Shown here one piece after another: positions 37,259 through 49,186 of a stretch of DNA of 64,000 nt. The position numbers were made by a program, and so were the translations under genes. The stretch covers positions 31,296,228 to 31,360,227 of the forward strand of contig CM064424.1 in assembly GCA_032690845.1 (NCBI GenBank), in the 5' to 3' direction. Source of the DNA: Eleusine coracana subsp. coracana (Eukaryota > Streptophyta > Magnoliopsida > Poales > Poaceae). The notes beneath the pieces are model-generated. The model made no database searches. It was not told the origin of the DNA and was given only the letters and a program-made list of their open reading frames with translations. Every line of letters starts with the position of its first letter. The stretch's first letter is position 1.

Positions 37259-37531
37259 TCCAAACACTTGCACCATAGCTTGTTGTCCGTTTTGATCCAT
37301 CTCCATCAACCCTTGGACACCATCAAGTTCACAAGTCTCCATGCTTGTGGTCATTGTCATCAATCGCCAAGGGAACTATCATCCATATGATTTGCAATAG
37401 AGTTAAGAGATGATTCCTATATAGACAACACTCGTGTAGATATTAGCCCACAATTTCATAGTTGTCATCTATCACCAAAACATCCATACCTCGGAGATCC
37501 AATCATCAATGGTCATGAAGCTTACACACAA

Positions 37532-37966
37532 GAGTATCCATTTGGTTCTTTATTGCCTTGGTTCTTATTTGCTCAATCTTTCATTTGGCATTTACGAAAA
37601 TTATGAGGCCATAGAGTGCCACTATTTGAAAATGAGTGTTTGAGAGTTCCCTCTATATTCCAAGTGTAGTGTTTATTTGTGTGTTTGGCGAGGACACTTG
37701 GAAAATAGAGATATTCCTTGATTCAGCGAAAATCTGATAGTGACCGTACAGTCCGATCTTCGGACCGTACAGTCCGGTCAGTGCCCTCGGGCACAGTATT
37801 CTAGAGAGTCTGGTTGTAGAGACAGGACAGAACGGTCCTAGTGACCGGACCGTTCGGTCTATATGGTATGCCAGCAGACCTAGAGCAGACCGGACCGTCC
37901 GGTTTAGAGACCGTACCATCCGGTCACTCGAGTTGATCACGCGATGCTATTCCTAATCTGAGCTGT
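37532..37966 (+). repeat. Spacer repeat S, third copy
   Basis: Starting near catttggttctttattgcc and ending aatctgagctgt, it aligns with the region after gag in P (46830-47284) and in M (54239-54650, opposite strand). Here it is upstream of, and inverted relative to, the Gag-like ORF of A. It includes the palindromic ACCGGACCGTCCGGT-type motifs. It is cut at 37966 by the LTR of M. The origin is unclear. Confidence 0.65.
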
Positions 37967-39439
37967 TGTAAGGACCGAAGGCATACCAAGGGGGGGGGGG
38001 GTGAATCGGTAAGCCGCTCACGAATCCAAATACTTCAATTCTGCTACTCAAGTCTAACAAGATAAACAACCTAAACAACTAGTATTCATGAAAAGATAAA
38101 GATAAAGTGTGGAAGCCAATCACACTAGCCTATGCAAGCCACAAGTCACCCAACTCACTAGAGCACGCAAATGCGGAATAGTAAAGAGAGGGTCAAGGAA
38201 TGCTCATGATCTTTCCCGAGGTCTTGGAAGGATAGCGCCTTCCCCTAATCCTTGTTGGAGCACTCCCGGTGGAGTCCCGGTCCCTCCCACCACCAAGTGG
38301 AGTTCTCGCCCATGAGCCCACAATCACTCCTCGAGTGAAGACACGGTGTGCATCACCGCTGCACAAAACACAAGCTCGCCTCCCTCGAGAACTTGCCGGA
38401 CTCCCTGAGCCAACACGGGCGCTCACTAGCGATGCCCCTTTCAACGGCAGGCTCAAACCATGTACAAACATGTGACGGCCTTTACAACCAATAACGATAT
38501 GCTCGATCACCGACACCTAACCGGTCTAGGTCTCACCATAGACCAATAGTAACAAATGAGATCACACCCTCAAGGACACCCTAGCCTTAGATGTGTAAGA
38601 TGCTCAAGCTACTCTTCTCTAGCACTCTCAAGATATGCAATATCTCCTCCTAGTGTTCTCCTCTTTTCCTCTTGGACCGTCCGATCACTCTATAATGGCT
38701 CTCCTCAACCGTTGGCCTCCTTTCTGTAGGTAAAATCCTATACTGATCAGACTGTCCGGTCCACTTTCTCTCTCCATTCCAGGAGCCTCCGCAAAATGCA
38801 CCTCTTCTGTGTTTCTGCACTCCTACTGACCGGACCATCCGGTAAGCAGACTAGACCATCCGGTCTGTTGACAGAGTTCTTGCTCCTCATGCTAAGTCCT
38901 GGAAAACTCTCATAGTGACCGTACAATCCGGTCTCCACTGACCCCTATGTCCGGTCTCTATGTCCAGAAGCTGAAACTTGTCGTCCTCGCTTGACTTTGT
39001 TTCCCAGCTTCTCTGAACAGCTCCTTGGCTTCTCCACTATCACCTAGTGCCTGTGATTTCACCGAGCAACCTTGCACATCACCGACTTGACATGACCTAA
39101 GAGAATGACCCAAACCCCTTTGATAGTCCGGTTTTTCCTATGGACTCAAAGCCTAACAACTAAACAAGTGTACCAAACACTTGCACCATAGCTTGTTCTC
39201 CGCTTTGATCCATCTCCAGCAACCCTTGGACTCCATCAAGTTCACAAGCCTCTATGCTTGCGGTAATTGTCATCAATCGCCAAGGACACCATCATCCATA
39301 TGATTTGCAATAGATTTAAGAGATGATTCCTACAAAGACAACACTCATGTAGATGTTAGCCCAAAATTTCATAGTTGTCATCTATCACCAAAACATCCAT
39401 ACCACGGGGATCCAATCATCAATGGTCATGAAGCTTTCA
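37967..39439 (-). repeat. 3' LTR of element M (LTR d)
   Basis: 1473 bp, subfamily 2. It opens next to the PPT and has the shared block at 38200-38520 and palindromes at 38690-38960. It lacks about 170 bp around 38677, just where the other copies carry the TATA box, so its promoter is deleted. Confidence 0.85.
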
Positions 39440-40931
39440 ATCTCCCCCTTTTTGGTGATTGATGACAACCCACTACTTAATTGAAAAACTTCAATGAATA
39501 ACTAGGCTAAGCAAACTACACAAAGATCGAGAGGAACCATAACAACATATGAGAGAAACGCATAAGGTCCTACTCAATCAAGCATCATCTAGAGATACAA
39601 GGAAAGGAGTGAAGCGCATACTCTAGATGAAATATGCATGCATGTCATGGCAATATATTGAATGAAAGCATGCAATGCAAGACATAAATAATGAGATGCA
39701 ACAAGTTAGCATGGCAATGCATAAGAAATAAGAACAAGCATTCATCATCATGATATCATACACATGCAGACAAGATAACTAATGAATACAAGGCACCGCA
39801 TACAGAAAGGAAATAAACCAAGTGAGATTAAAATGAGTCAAATACAAGCGAATGAAATCCATGACTCATCAAAATCCACGAGCAACGAATAACTCCTCCA
39901 AAAGAAGAATGAAAAGATCTATCTCCCAAAAACCTCATAACTCCCCCTAGATACAAGCTACTCTCGATAGCAACAGGATCACACTCCCACTCCACCTAGA
40001 CCTAGTATCTTCTTCCTCTTTGGCAACAAGCACCAAAAAGTGGAAAATATGAACATCTATACGCTCGTGGTCAAAGGAAGTGGTGCAGCAATGTCCTCTG
40101 AAGGCTCTGCTCTGGGCTGCTCCTGAGGTGGATCCTGTTGTGCTCCCTGAGCCTATGCCGGCTGAGCATCTAGCTGCTCAAAGAAACCAAGGTCTACAGG
40201 CGACTCAGGCCCACTATCCTATGCTGCTGGAGTGACCATGGCAGTCTCCTGAGCTGAAGTCTGGAGTAGTAAGAGGTCTGCCATGTCATGCTGAGAGAAG
40301 CCTCCACGGACAAGATCCTCTGCTGCCTGAGGAGTAAGAGTGGTAACGATGGCAGTAAGAGGTGGAGCTGAAACTGTAGCTGTCTCTGGGACGGTCTGGG
40401 AGTCTGCATAAGTAGTGTGTAGGATGTCTGAAAACAGACTCCTGACTGGTACATGCTAGGAACTAGAGTGTCCTGCCATCTACGAGGTCGAGGAGTGTGA
40501 CGGTGAGACGAACAACACAGACATAGAGAAGGGTGACATAGGGGAGAGCTGTGCTGAAGAGAAAGTATGTTCTACTCCCCCTGTCAGTAAGACCCCTGAA
40601 AGTGATAGTCCAATGGACTGAGCTATCATCAAAGGAGTGAAGGGTCCTGGCTGAGTCTGCAGCTGCTTGTACTGAGGGAACACTAAAGGTCCTGACTGCT
40701 GACTGGCCTGTCTCTGAGTTAACTCCATCATCTAAGTCATCAGGGTTGTAAGTAGTGCAATTTGCTTCTTCTGAATCTCTGCCTGGCTCTTGATGACGTC
40801 CATCATCTGACACCTATCCCCTAACACACTCTTGGATAAACTCTCCCTGCCGTCCTGCTAGAGCTTCCACTATGACAGTGTCCTCAGACTGCGAACCTGT
40901 TGGCTGGGGAGGTGCCCATGTACTTGCTGAC
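39440..40931 (-). other. 3' noncoding region and degenerate coding tail of M
   Basis: PPT at 39440-39453 (plus atctccccctttttgg). Then comes about 500 bp that aligns with the 3' internal end of P (52142-52581). 40080-40930 is a Gln/Pro/Ser-rich degenerate coding tail with frames broken by stops (40194-40454 and 40463-40813), in line with the ORF that follows to the right. No recognisable domain. Confidence 0.6.
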
Positions 40932-41780
40932 TCAGGAATCACCGTATCTGGCTGAGCTGCCTGCTCGTGAAGTACCGGTGACTCCTGCTCCTCCTCTCCA
41001 TTCTGCTGGCTGGAGGTAGACTGCGATCCCCTGGGGGACTCGAGGTGCGTAGCTGGTGGTCACCTCAGGGAAAGCCTCGTACTGCTCCTCCGTCACTAGG
41101 CCCATCCTCCTCAAGAGATATCAGATGTAGGGCCCGTAGACCTAGTGATGTCCTCCAAATCTCTCAGAGATGACCTCCTCCATCTCTCCAATGAGAAGGT
41201 CTGCCAAGTCAAAAGTCTGCCTCCTCAGAATGGCTGCTACAACCCACTGGTGTACGAGTGTAAACTCCTCTTTATAGGTAGACCTGGGAATGATAGTCCT
41301 GTTGACTATCGCTCTCATCACATTGGCCTCTACAGTGAGTCTTGCAGGGCCTCTCTCAAATCCTGGGGTGTGTGGAGGTAGGAAAGCAATGGACACTAGG
41401 TCATCTAAAGGTAGCTTCCCTCCCTGAAGTCTGCGGAGTGGCTCCAGTGTACTGTAGGCACACCTGTAAAGCTGGAAGTTTGAAGCCAGGAGTACTAGGT
41501 TGGCGATCAAGTTCTGCCTGGTGACTTGCTATGGCAGCCCTCTGAAGAAGAACCAGAACTCTGAGCGGTCTCTGGCAACCCACAGCGTAGCGTAGAACTC
41601 AAGAATCACATCCTCTCTGAACCTGTGTGGAGCAGTAACTAGCTCTGCTAGCCCTGGCAAGTACGTGAAGTACTGCTCCATGTCCGTGCCGGTGGCCCTC
41701 CTCAAGTATGTGAAGTGGTTAGACTCAATTTTGACCTAGGTCAAATAGTCATCAACGGCCGAGATCGAGAAGGAGTCCAT
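40932..41780 (-). pseudogene. 'Putative plant transposon protein' (PF20167-like) ORF of M
   Basis: The function is unknown; this domain is widespread in RT-less plant retroelements. It starts MDSFSISAVDDYL just inside the P insertion. It then reads NHFTYLRRATGTDMEQYF, FREDVILEFYATLWVARD, RAIVNRTIIPRSTYKEEF, VHQWVVAAILRRQTFDLADL and LIGEMEEVISERF. In-frame stops near 41738, 41530 and 41142 and further left break it. The RSTYKEEFTLVHQWVVAAIL stretch is the hallmark. The stretch just after the start also contains FFFRGLP. I am fairly sure of the family, unsure of its exact Pfam name. Confidence 0.7.
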
Positions 41781-41787
41781 CGACGGC

Positions 41788-43979
41788 TGTAAGCTTCATG
41801 ACCATTGATGATTGGATCCCCGTGGTATGGATGTTTTGGTGATAGATGATAACTATGAAATTGTGGGCTAACATCTACACGAGGGTTGTCTATGTAGGAA
41901 TCATTGTCTCTTAACTCTATTGCAAATCATATGAGTGATGGTGTGCTTGGCGATTGATGACAATGACCGCAAGCATGGAGGCTTGTGAACTTGATAGAGT
42001 CCAAGGGTTGATGGAGATGGATCAAAGCGGAGAACAAGCTATGGTGCAGGTGTTTGGAACACTTGAGTAGTTGTTAGGGCTTTGAGTCCATAGGAAAAAC
42101 CGGACTATCAAGGGGGTCTAGGTATAGGTGGCCATCTGGGCCGGCCCGAGGCATGTTAGTTTTGGCCCGACATGAAGGCTTCATGGGCTGTGCTTGGGCT
42201 TAGACACAAGCCCGATGTGCCGGCCCAAGCACGGCCCAATTAAAATGGCCCGGTTGGCCCGTAGACTTGGCTCGTGAAGCATGGCCCGACCCGGTCCGGC
42301 CTGACACATAAAATATTATAAAATCACTAATAATTCAATATTTATATAAGAAATCATATTTTTTAGTTCAAATTTAGATATAAAAAATACATTTATATAT
42401 ATATAATTAATTTTTAGAGAAATAAAATAAAATATATTAAATTCAACGGGCTTCGGGCCAACCCGACCCGGATAGCCCGTCGGGTCGAGCGGGCCAGCAT
42501 GGCACGTGTAAGACGAGTCGTGTCGTGCTTGGGCTTGGGTGAAGGCCCGCCGTGCCAGCACGACATGTCCCGGTTAACCAGACGGGCCGTGGTGGCCCGG
42601 CACATGACGGGCTCGGGCCCTGCTGGCCCGGCACGGCCCGTTGGCCAGGTATAGGTCTAGGTCATTCTCTTAGGTCATGTCTAGTCGGTGATGTGCAAGG
42701 TTGCTCGGTGAAATCACAGGCACTAGGTGATAGTGGAGATGCCAAGGAGCTGTTTGAAGAAGCTGGGAAACAAAGTCAAGCGAGGACAACAAGTTTCAGC
42801 TTCTGGACATAGAAACCGGACAGAGGGGTCAGTGGAGACCGGACTGTACGATCACTATGGGAGTTTTCTAGGACTTAGCGTGAGGAGCAAGAACTCCGTC
42901 AGCAGACCGGACGGTCTGGTCTGTTGACCAGATGGTCCGGTCAGTAGGAGTGCAGAAAGACAGAAGAGGTGCATTTCGCGGAGGCTCCTCGAATGGAGAG
43001 AGAAAGTGGACCGGACGGTCTGGTCCAATGACCCGACAGTCTAGTCAGTACAGGATTTTGCTTGGACAGAGGAGGCCAATGGTTGAGGAGAGCCGTTACA
43101 GAGTGACCGGACAGTCCGGTCAGTGTGTCTAGAAAGACAATTTCGTGGAGCAACGACTAGTTTGAGGTTGGGAGCCTATATAACTTCGTTGCTGGGGTCT
43201 TGGGGACCTCTCTTGGCCAGTGGAATACCTAAGAGCATTTGGTAAGGTCCAAGAGGAAAAGTGGAGAGCACTAGGAGGAGATATTGCATATCTTGAAAGT
43301 GCTAGAGAAGAGTAGCTTGAGCATCTTGCACATCTAAGGCTAGGGTGTCCTTAAGGGTGTGATCTAGATTGTTACTCTTGGTCTATGGTGAGACCTAGAT
43401 CGGTTAGGTGTCGGTGATCGAGCCTATCATGATCGGTTGTGAAGGCCATCACATGCTTGTACACAGTTTGAGCCCGCCGTTGAAACGGGCATCGCTACTG
43501 AGCGCCCGTGTTGGCTTGAGGAGTCTGGCAAGTTCTCGAGGGAGGCAAACTTGTGCTTTGTGCAGCGGTGACGTACACCGTGTCTTCAATTGAGGAGTGA
43601 TTGCGGGCTCGTGGGCGAGAACTCCACTTGGTGGCAGGAGGGACCGAGACTCTGGCGGAGTGATCCAACGAGGATTAGGGGAAGGCGCCATCCTTCTAGG
43701 ACCTTGGGAAAAATTATGAGCATTCATTGACCCTCTCTTTACTATTCCATATTTGTGTGCTCTAGTGAGTAGGGTGACTTGTGACTTGCATAGGCTAGTG
43801 TGATTGGCTTCCGCACTTTATCTTTATCTTATCATGAACACTAGAATGTGTAGGGTCTTGGCCTACTAGACTTCTTTATGTTGCTTATCTTGTTAGACTT
43901 GAGTAGCAGAATTGAAGTATTTGGATTCGTGAGCGGCTTACCGATTCACTCCCCTCTCGGTACACCTTCGGTCCTTACA
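41788..43979 (+). repeat. 5' LTR of element P
   Basis: Opens TGTAAGCTTCATGACC and ends GGTCCTTACA. The TATA box ctatataa is at 43176-43183. The palindromic array ACCGGACGGTC...GACCGG is at 42835-43130. A 531-bp hAT-type insertion interrupts it at 42124-42654. Confidence 0.9.
42124..42654. mobile_element. hAT-type MITE in the 5' LTR of P
   Basis: The insertion is absent from the other LTR of P. The 8-bp target duplication gtctaggt is at 42116-42123 and 42655-42662. Imperfect inverted ends are ataggtggccatctgggccg on the left and, reversed, tatacctggccaacgggccg on the right. The interior is AT-rich between GC-rich arms and has no transposase. The 8-bp duplication and tggcca-type termini point to hAT. 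Confidence 0.88.
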
Positions 43980-43981
43980 AG

Positions 43982-43993
43982 TGGTATCAGAGC
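43982..43993 (+). promoter_or_regulatory. Primer-binding site of P (initiator tRNA-Met type)
   Basis: TGGTATCAGAGC two bases after the LTR end, the common Copia/Sirevirus PBS. Confidence 0.93.
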
Positions 43994-44024
43994 AAAGTTT
44001 GAGGCTTCACCGCCTTGAGTAAGG

Positions 44025-46189
44025 ATGCCAGGACAGACGGGGAGTGTTCCTATATTCAATAGTGAGGACTATGCTTATTGGAAGGCTCGCATGCAAGCCT
44101 ACCTTCAGTCCCTTGATCCGGAGATATGGTCGGTCACTCACGAGTCTCATGCGAATGTGAACCTACTTGAGCCTGATTACATTAGGTGCAATGCTAAGGC
44201 CAAGAATGCTTTGTTTGCTTGCATCTCTAAGGATGTTTTCGCTCAGCTTGATGCTAGTTCTCAGCATATGGTATCTAGACTGAGATTCAAGGGCTCTATG
44301 AGGGCACCAGTGATGTCAAAGAGGAAATATACTATGTGCTGAAGAACAAGTATGATAACTTCACTAGATTGCCACATCAGAGAGCTAACATTGTTCATTC
44401 TTATTTTCATGTACTAGTGGAGGAGATCAATGCACTTGGGAATGATTTCAAGATGAAGCCCGTCGAGGTGATAAGAAGATTCTTGAGGCTATTCAAAGAC
44501 CCCGAGTATGAGTCCATCATCACCTTCATCTTGCAAGGTGACCTCAAGACCAAGACTATGAAGGATGTAGTTGGCAAGATCACCGCCTTTGAGAGCTACC
44601 AATTAGGGATGGATGATCCTCAACCATCCAACCTTGCTCTACCGGCTGACAAGCAAGAATCTAGCAAGAGCAAGAAGTACAAGAAGAAAGTGATCATTGA
44701 GGATGATGATGAAGAAGATGATGATAAGGGTGACTTGACCGAAGACTTGGCTCTGCTCATGAGGAAGATGAAGAACTTCAAGAACAAGTTTGCTTCCAAG
44801 TCAACAGGCAAGTGCTTCAATTGTGGCTCAAAGAATCACTTTGTCTGAGAGTGCCCAAAGCCCAAGAAAGAAGCATTCAAGTCGCATGATTCAAGTGAAG
44901 AAGAAGAAGAAGAAGACCCCAAGGCCAAACACAAGAAGAAGAGGTAGTTCAACGAGGACAAGAGCAAAGGCAGAGGCAAAGCTCAAGACTACAAGAAGAA
45001 GTCTTCTCGCAAGGCCCTTGTTGGAGAGTGGACAAGTGACAACTCATGTGATGAGTCCTCTTCCTCAAGTGATGAAGAAGTGGCCGGTCTAGCCATGATC
45101 AAGACCACACTTACACGAGCTCTTCCTCCACCTCCCATGTGCCTCATGGCCGTGAGCCAACTTGGGGAGAGTGAGGATGAGAACAGCAATGATAGCGATG
45201 ATGAAGAGCTCTCATGTGCCAAGCTATGGAGTATGCTAGAGCAAGCCCGCGACATCTCCATCAATAAATCCAAAATGTTGGATGTGGTAAGGAAAGAGTG
45301 TAAGTTGGCTAAGGACCGTGTTGGTGAGCTTGAGAGTGAGCTCAAGGACCTTGTCACATCTCATGAGGCCCTAAACAAGAGTTATGACAAACTCAAGGGT
45401 GATCATGTAGAGCTTCATAAGAAGTACAAGGCCCTTAAGATCACTTATGAGGTCATCAATGTTGAGAACCTTGCCTCTACCTCCTCTAGTTCATCCAAGA
45501 GTGATGCTTCTACTATGTGTGATGAACTAACCACCTTGGTTGAGGTTTCTTCTCTTGAGCCACTTGTTTTGAAGGAACTTCACAAGCTCAAGGAAGAGAG
45601 GGAAATGATGATGAAGAGCTTTGAGAGACTCAAAGCCACTCATAGGGAGATACTTGGGAAGAACCAAGTAAATGAAATATCCAAGACTTCCTCTCTTGAG
45701 CCATTCATGTTGGAAGAATATCACAAGCTTAAGGAAGAGAGGAAGATGGTGATGGATGGCTTTGAGAGGCTCACACGAGGTAGAGCCGTCCACAAGGAGA
45801 TTCTTGGGAGGAACCTTGTGAACAATGTCTCCTATCAGGGACTTGGCTCATATCCCGCCATCATCGATATCATAGGGACGAGTGATTCCATCCCCACATG
45901 GATCAAACCCCTTCTTGCTGATGACTACTATTGCGAGAGGTGTTGCAAGGATGGCGATACCACCAAGGATTGTCCCATGGTGAGAAATTCCATTGTATTG
46001 CCTAACGCTAACTTGTTCCATGAGAACACACATTTCAAGCTTTTTAGGAACAAGGATGGCAAGGTGAAAGCTAAGGCCTTGGGACCACCAAACAAGAAGA
46101 GGAAGGTCAAGAGCATATGGATGCCTAAGTGCATTGTTGATCTTGAGAGATCGGCTACGTACAAGTGGGTGCCCAAGAACAAGACCTAG
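44025..46189 (+). pseudogene. Sirevirus-like Gag of P with duplicated coiled-coil module
   Basis: Starts MPGQTGSVPIFNSEDYAYWK. Capsid-like part: LEPDYIRCNAKAKNALFACI, then a frameshift near 44270-44340, VLVEEINALGNDFKMKPVEV, ITFILQGDLKTKTMKDV. Knuckle 1 is CFNCGSKNHFV, then a TGA stop, then EC (44810-44855). A TAG follows at 44946-44948. A long coiled coil (45230-45800) contains two copies of a module of about 46 residues (SSLEPLVLKELHKLKEERE... and SSLEPFMLEEYHKLKEERK...). Knuckle 2 reads CERCCKDGDTTKDC, with Asp in place of the metal-binding His. It ends YKWVPKNKT. Last open frame 45080-46189 (369 aa). The product would bind element RNA; this copy cannot make it. Confidence 0.88.
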
Positions 46190-47284
46190 ATGGTGGTGGT
46201 GGTGGACCGAGCGCTTTCATGAAGATCATGTGAAGTCCACCACAAATGACATGGACCTCAACGACCTATCTACTCATAAGGGAGGTAACCGTGTTAGTTC
46301 TTGGTAGTTGTAGTGTGTTTTTTCTTTCTCTTGCATTGCATGGTAATTAGGACTCCTTTGTGACGAGTATTCTTTGCATCCATGCATGTGTAAATAACTA
46401 AAAGAAAAACACATAAAATTAGTCAATGTCTAACCCATCCAAGATAGCTATAAGCAAGGGGGAGTGCTTGAGATGGTGGTTTGACTTCTCTCAAGGCAAG
46501 GGCATGGCTTATAGTGAGTAAGCTTGGGAGGGGTTCAAACTTAACATTGTTAGGTTTCCTTTGTCTCTTGTTCTTAATATTGCTAGCATTCACATGGCAT
46601 GTTTGCTTTCATTGCATATGTAAATTGCTTGTTGCATGCATCATATAGGAAACACAAAGGAGGCTTGTCACATTTAGAGATATTTGTGTCTCATGCTCTA
46701 TATGAGATTACATCTCCGTAAGTGTGACCAAAGGAAAGGATTGTGCTTCATGCCCATTGAGCAAGCTCTTATGAACTCCGAGATTAATCTACTCGCATGG
46801 TTCATGGACTAATTCTCATACATACCCTTTGGTTCTTATTTGTCTTGGTTCTTATTTGCTCGATCTTTCATTTGGCATTTGCGAAAACTATGAGGCCATA
46901 GAGTGCCACTATTTGAAAAAGAGTGTTTGAGAGTTCCCCCTATATTCCAAGTGCGGTGTTTATTTGTGTGTTTAGCGAGGGCACTTGGGATTTGAAGAAT
47001 TTCCTTGACTCAGCAAAATCCTGGTAGTGACCGTACGGTCCAGTCATATGACTGTACAGTCCGGTGTGTGCAGCAATGCACAGTGCTTCAGGGAGAAAAA
47101 TGGAGACCGGATAGAACCCTTCTAAAGATCGGACAATATGATCTACCCATGTTCTGGTCTTCTAGAATTCTGATTTTTTTCAGAATCCCCGAAGTGACCA
47201 GACAGTCCGGTCTAGTGAGCGGACGGTCCGGTCACTATGATTGATCGCGCAGAGCATCTCCCGATCTGAGCCGTTGATCGTGTT
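46190..47284 (+). other. Post-gag noncoding region of P including spacer repeat S (46830-47284)
   Basis: AT-rich, with tggtggtggtggtgg after the gag stop. From about 46830 it matches the spacer also present in M and at 37532-37966. It carries tccggtctagtgagcggacg and related palindrome halves and ends gatctgagccgttgatcg. No ORF. Confidence 0.65.
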
Positions 47285-49156
47285 TGTTGGTGGTTCCTAT
47301 GTACCCGTTTTATATGTCAGTAACCACTAACATTATACCATATTCTCATCATAATTATGTGTTTTACCTCTAATATTGACGATTTCCATATGTAGTGTCG
47401 TTTTAGTGCTTTATTGCAGAAACATGTGAAAAGACGACAAAATGACTCTTATATGAGAAGTACCGACATGAAGCCCGACTCGCCATACAAGGAGGGCTTC
47501 CCACTAGCCCATAAAGCTTACAAGACACACCTGGATGTCCGTGAGGTACAATGTGCAAGCCCAAGGTCGTGGCCCAATGCCTAAGGATTTCTAGAAGGTT
47601 TATTCAGAAGGAAAGTTCAATTCACGGAGTCCAGAAATAGTACTGTATTATCACGCGATTTCGGAGCTCAATACTTGGTCAAATAGGAAACCTCAGAATA
47701 CCAAAGTTGAAGATCTCGTCGAGTGCTTTCCGAAACATATATTATTTACATTTATTAGAATCTGTAGCTGGGAGATATGGGCCCCATAAGGCAGGCTGCA
47801 CAAAGGAATCTGAATCAGGACAGATATTTTGGTATCGCAATTTTGGATATTTAAACGTCCGAATCGGAGGATTTAAATAATACCTAAGTTGTAGATCTTT
47901 TCGAGGGCTACACGATAGAGTCCGGGTTTGCCTTATTTGAACTACGAAAACATCAGTTATGATTAATGTAAATCGGTGCAATTTATGGAAGCTACGAAAC
48001 CGACTTCGATTCAATCTCTATGAGCTAAACTTAGAGGCCAAGCAAGGGAGGACGTGACCAGAGGCTATATAAACACCCATATGACGTCCAAGGCTGGGGC
48101 ACAATGAGACAAGAGGGGAAAATTAGGCTATAGGAGTCGCTGCACATCGCCAGGAGGCCGCCGGAGTTGAAGAGCCACCAAATTGAAGAGATGTAGTCTA
48201 GTCGGGTAGGGACCTTGCGTGGTGCACTACATCGGAGCTAGGAGAAGTAGAGCCATGTACCTTAGGAGTCGTCAATAATACATCATGGCTGCGTCGATCG
48301 GTGCACCAGTTGCGCCGATCGGCGAGTCCCTGACGGTGATGAATATCGGTACAACTATCAATTCATGTTATCTATCTTGATTCTATCCTTGGCTGCAATT
48401 TGTGTTCCTCTGGATTGATTGATCTTACATACGCTTATTTAATTACTTAGAGGTACATCTAAGTATTTAGATGCTCTCTTAATCATGGTGATTAGGCTAG
48501 TATCCGGATCTTGTATGAATCATGATTGCTTGATGATGCTAGGGTGTGGTTTATTTATGACAGAGCTAAGCTTGTGCAACACTTTTAGATAGTCAAGTAG
48601 GGTTAAGATACTCGCGTGATTAAGGGTTTCCTCTCGGCAGCGATAAATCAGGAGCTGCTCAGAAAGTAGGGTGGTCTTGCTCATCTTTGATGTTTATCGA
48701 TTGTTTAAAGTGCCAAGTAAGCTAGGATTAAGATAATAACGACTACTGCTTTAGTGTTGATTGGCACACTAGTTGCGCCGATCGGTACAGCCTTTCTTCG
48801 ATCGCTAGATGCATATAGGCTAACTCCAGGTGATACTCCTTGGTCGATATGTATGCTCCTACTCCCCAAGCTTTGGATCAGGCACACTTTGGCTCAAGTA
48901 AGACTTCACACCGATCAGCGTACCAATTGAGCCGATCGGTGCGTTCTCCAATTTCCATCTTCTTTTCATGCTCACGTATGTGCAATATGTACTTCATGAT
49001 AGGATTGATTTGCTAGAGGAAATAGTAAACTCTAAACATGGTTCTCTTTCGATCCCTGTGGATACGATTAAACCTTGGAATACTCTAAGGGAAAAAGTAC
49101 TACAATGTATACCGTCCTCTTGCGGTATATAAGTGGGTGCGTAGTAATGACCAACA
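47285..49156 (+). repeat. 5' LTR of Athila-like insert X
   Basis: 1872 bp. TATA ctatataaa at 48065-48073. Palindromes at 48290-48330, 48775 and 48910-48945. The last 120 bp (acgattaaaccttggaatac ... gtatataagtgggtgcgtag) nearly match the LTR end of N. Confidence 0.85.
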
Positions 49157-49168
49157 AGCATCTTTTTC

Positions 49169-49186
49169 TGGCGCCGTTGCTGGGGA
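49169..49186 (+). promoter_or_regulatory. Primer-binding site of X
   Basis: TGGCGCCGTTGCTGGGGA, 12 nt after the LTR end, the Athila-type tRNA-Asp complement with one change. Confidence 0.88.

Larger units (their letters stand above)
32453..37526 (-). repeat. Solo Sirevirus-type LTR c (subfamily 2), itself interrupted
   Basis: The plus strand reads TGTAAGGACC...AGCTTACA. The flanks are identical cacaa (32448-32452 and 37527-37531), so this is a complete insertion. There is no PBS or PPT on either side, so it is solo. Without the nested T2 it is about 1.67 kb, matching the LTRs of P. It contains the shared block (about 32710-33040), palindromes around 33310-33620 and a TATA (plus gttatatagg, near 33250). 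Confidence 0.9.

Noticed and set aside
14356..39439. Single Copia element bounded by the LTRs at 14356 and 32453 (or 37967)
   Set aside because: The LTR at 32453 has its own TSD and no PBS, and that at 37967 is next to a PPT and belongs to M. Both are subfamily 2, whereas the LTR of A is subfamily 1.
43982..43993. tRNA gene fragment
   Set aside because: The 12-nt match is a retroelement primer-binding site beside an LTR; no cloverleaf is present. Same for 27342, 49169, 57158 and 59431.
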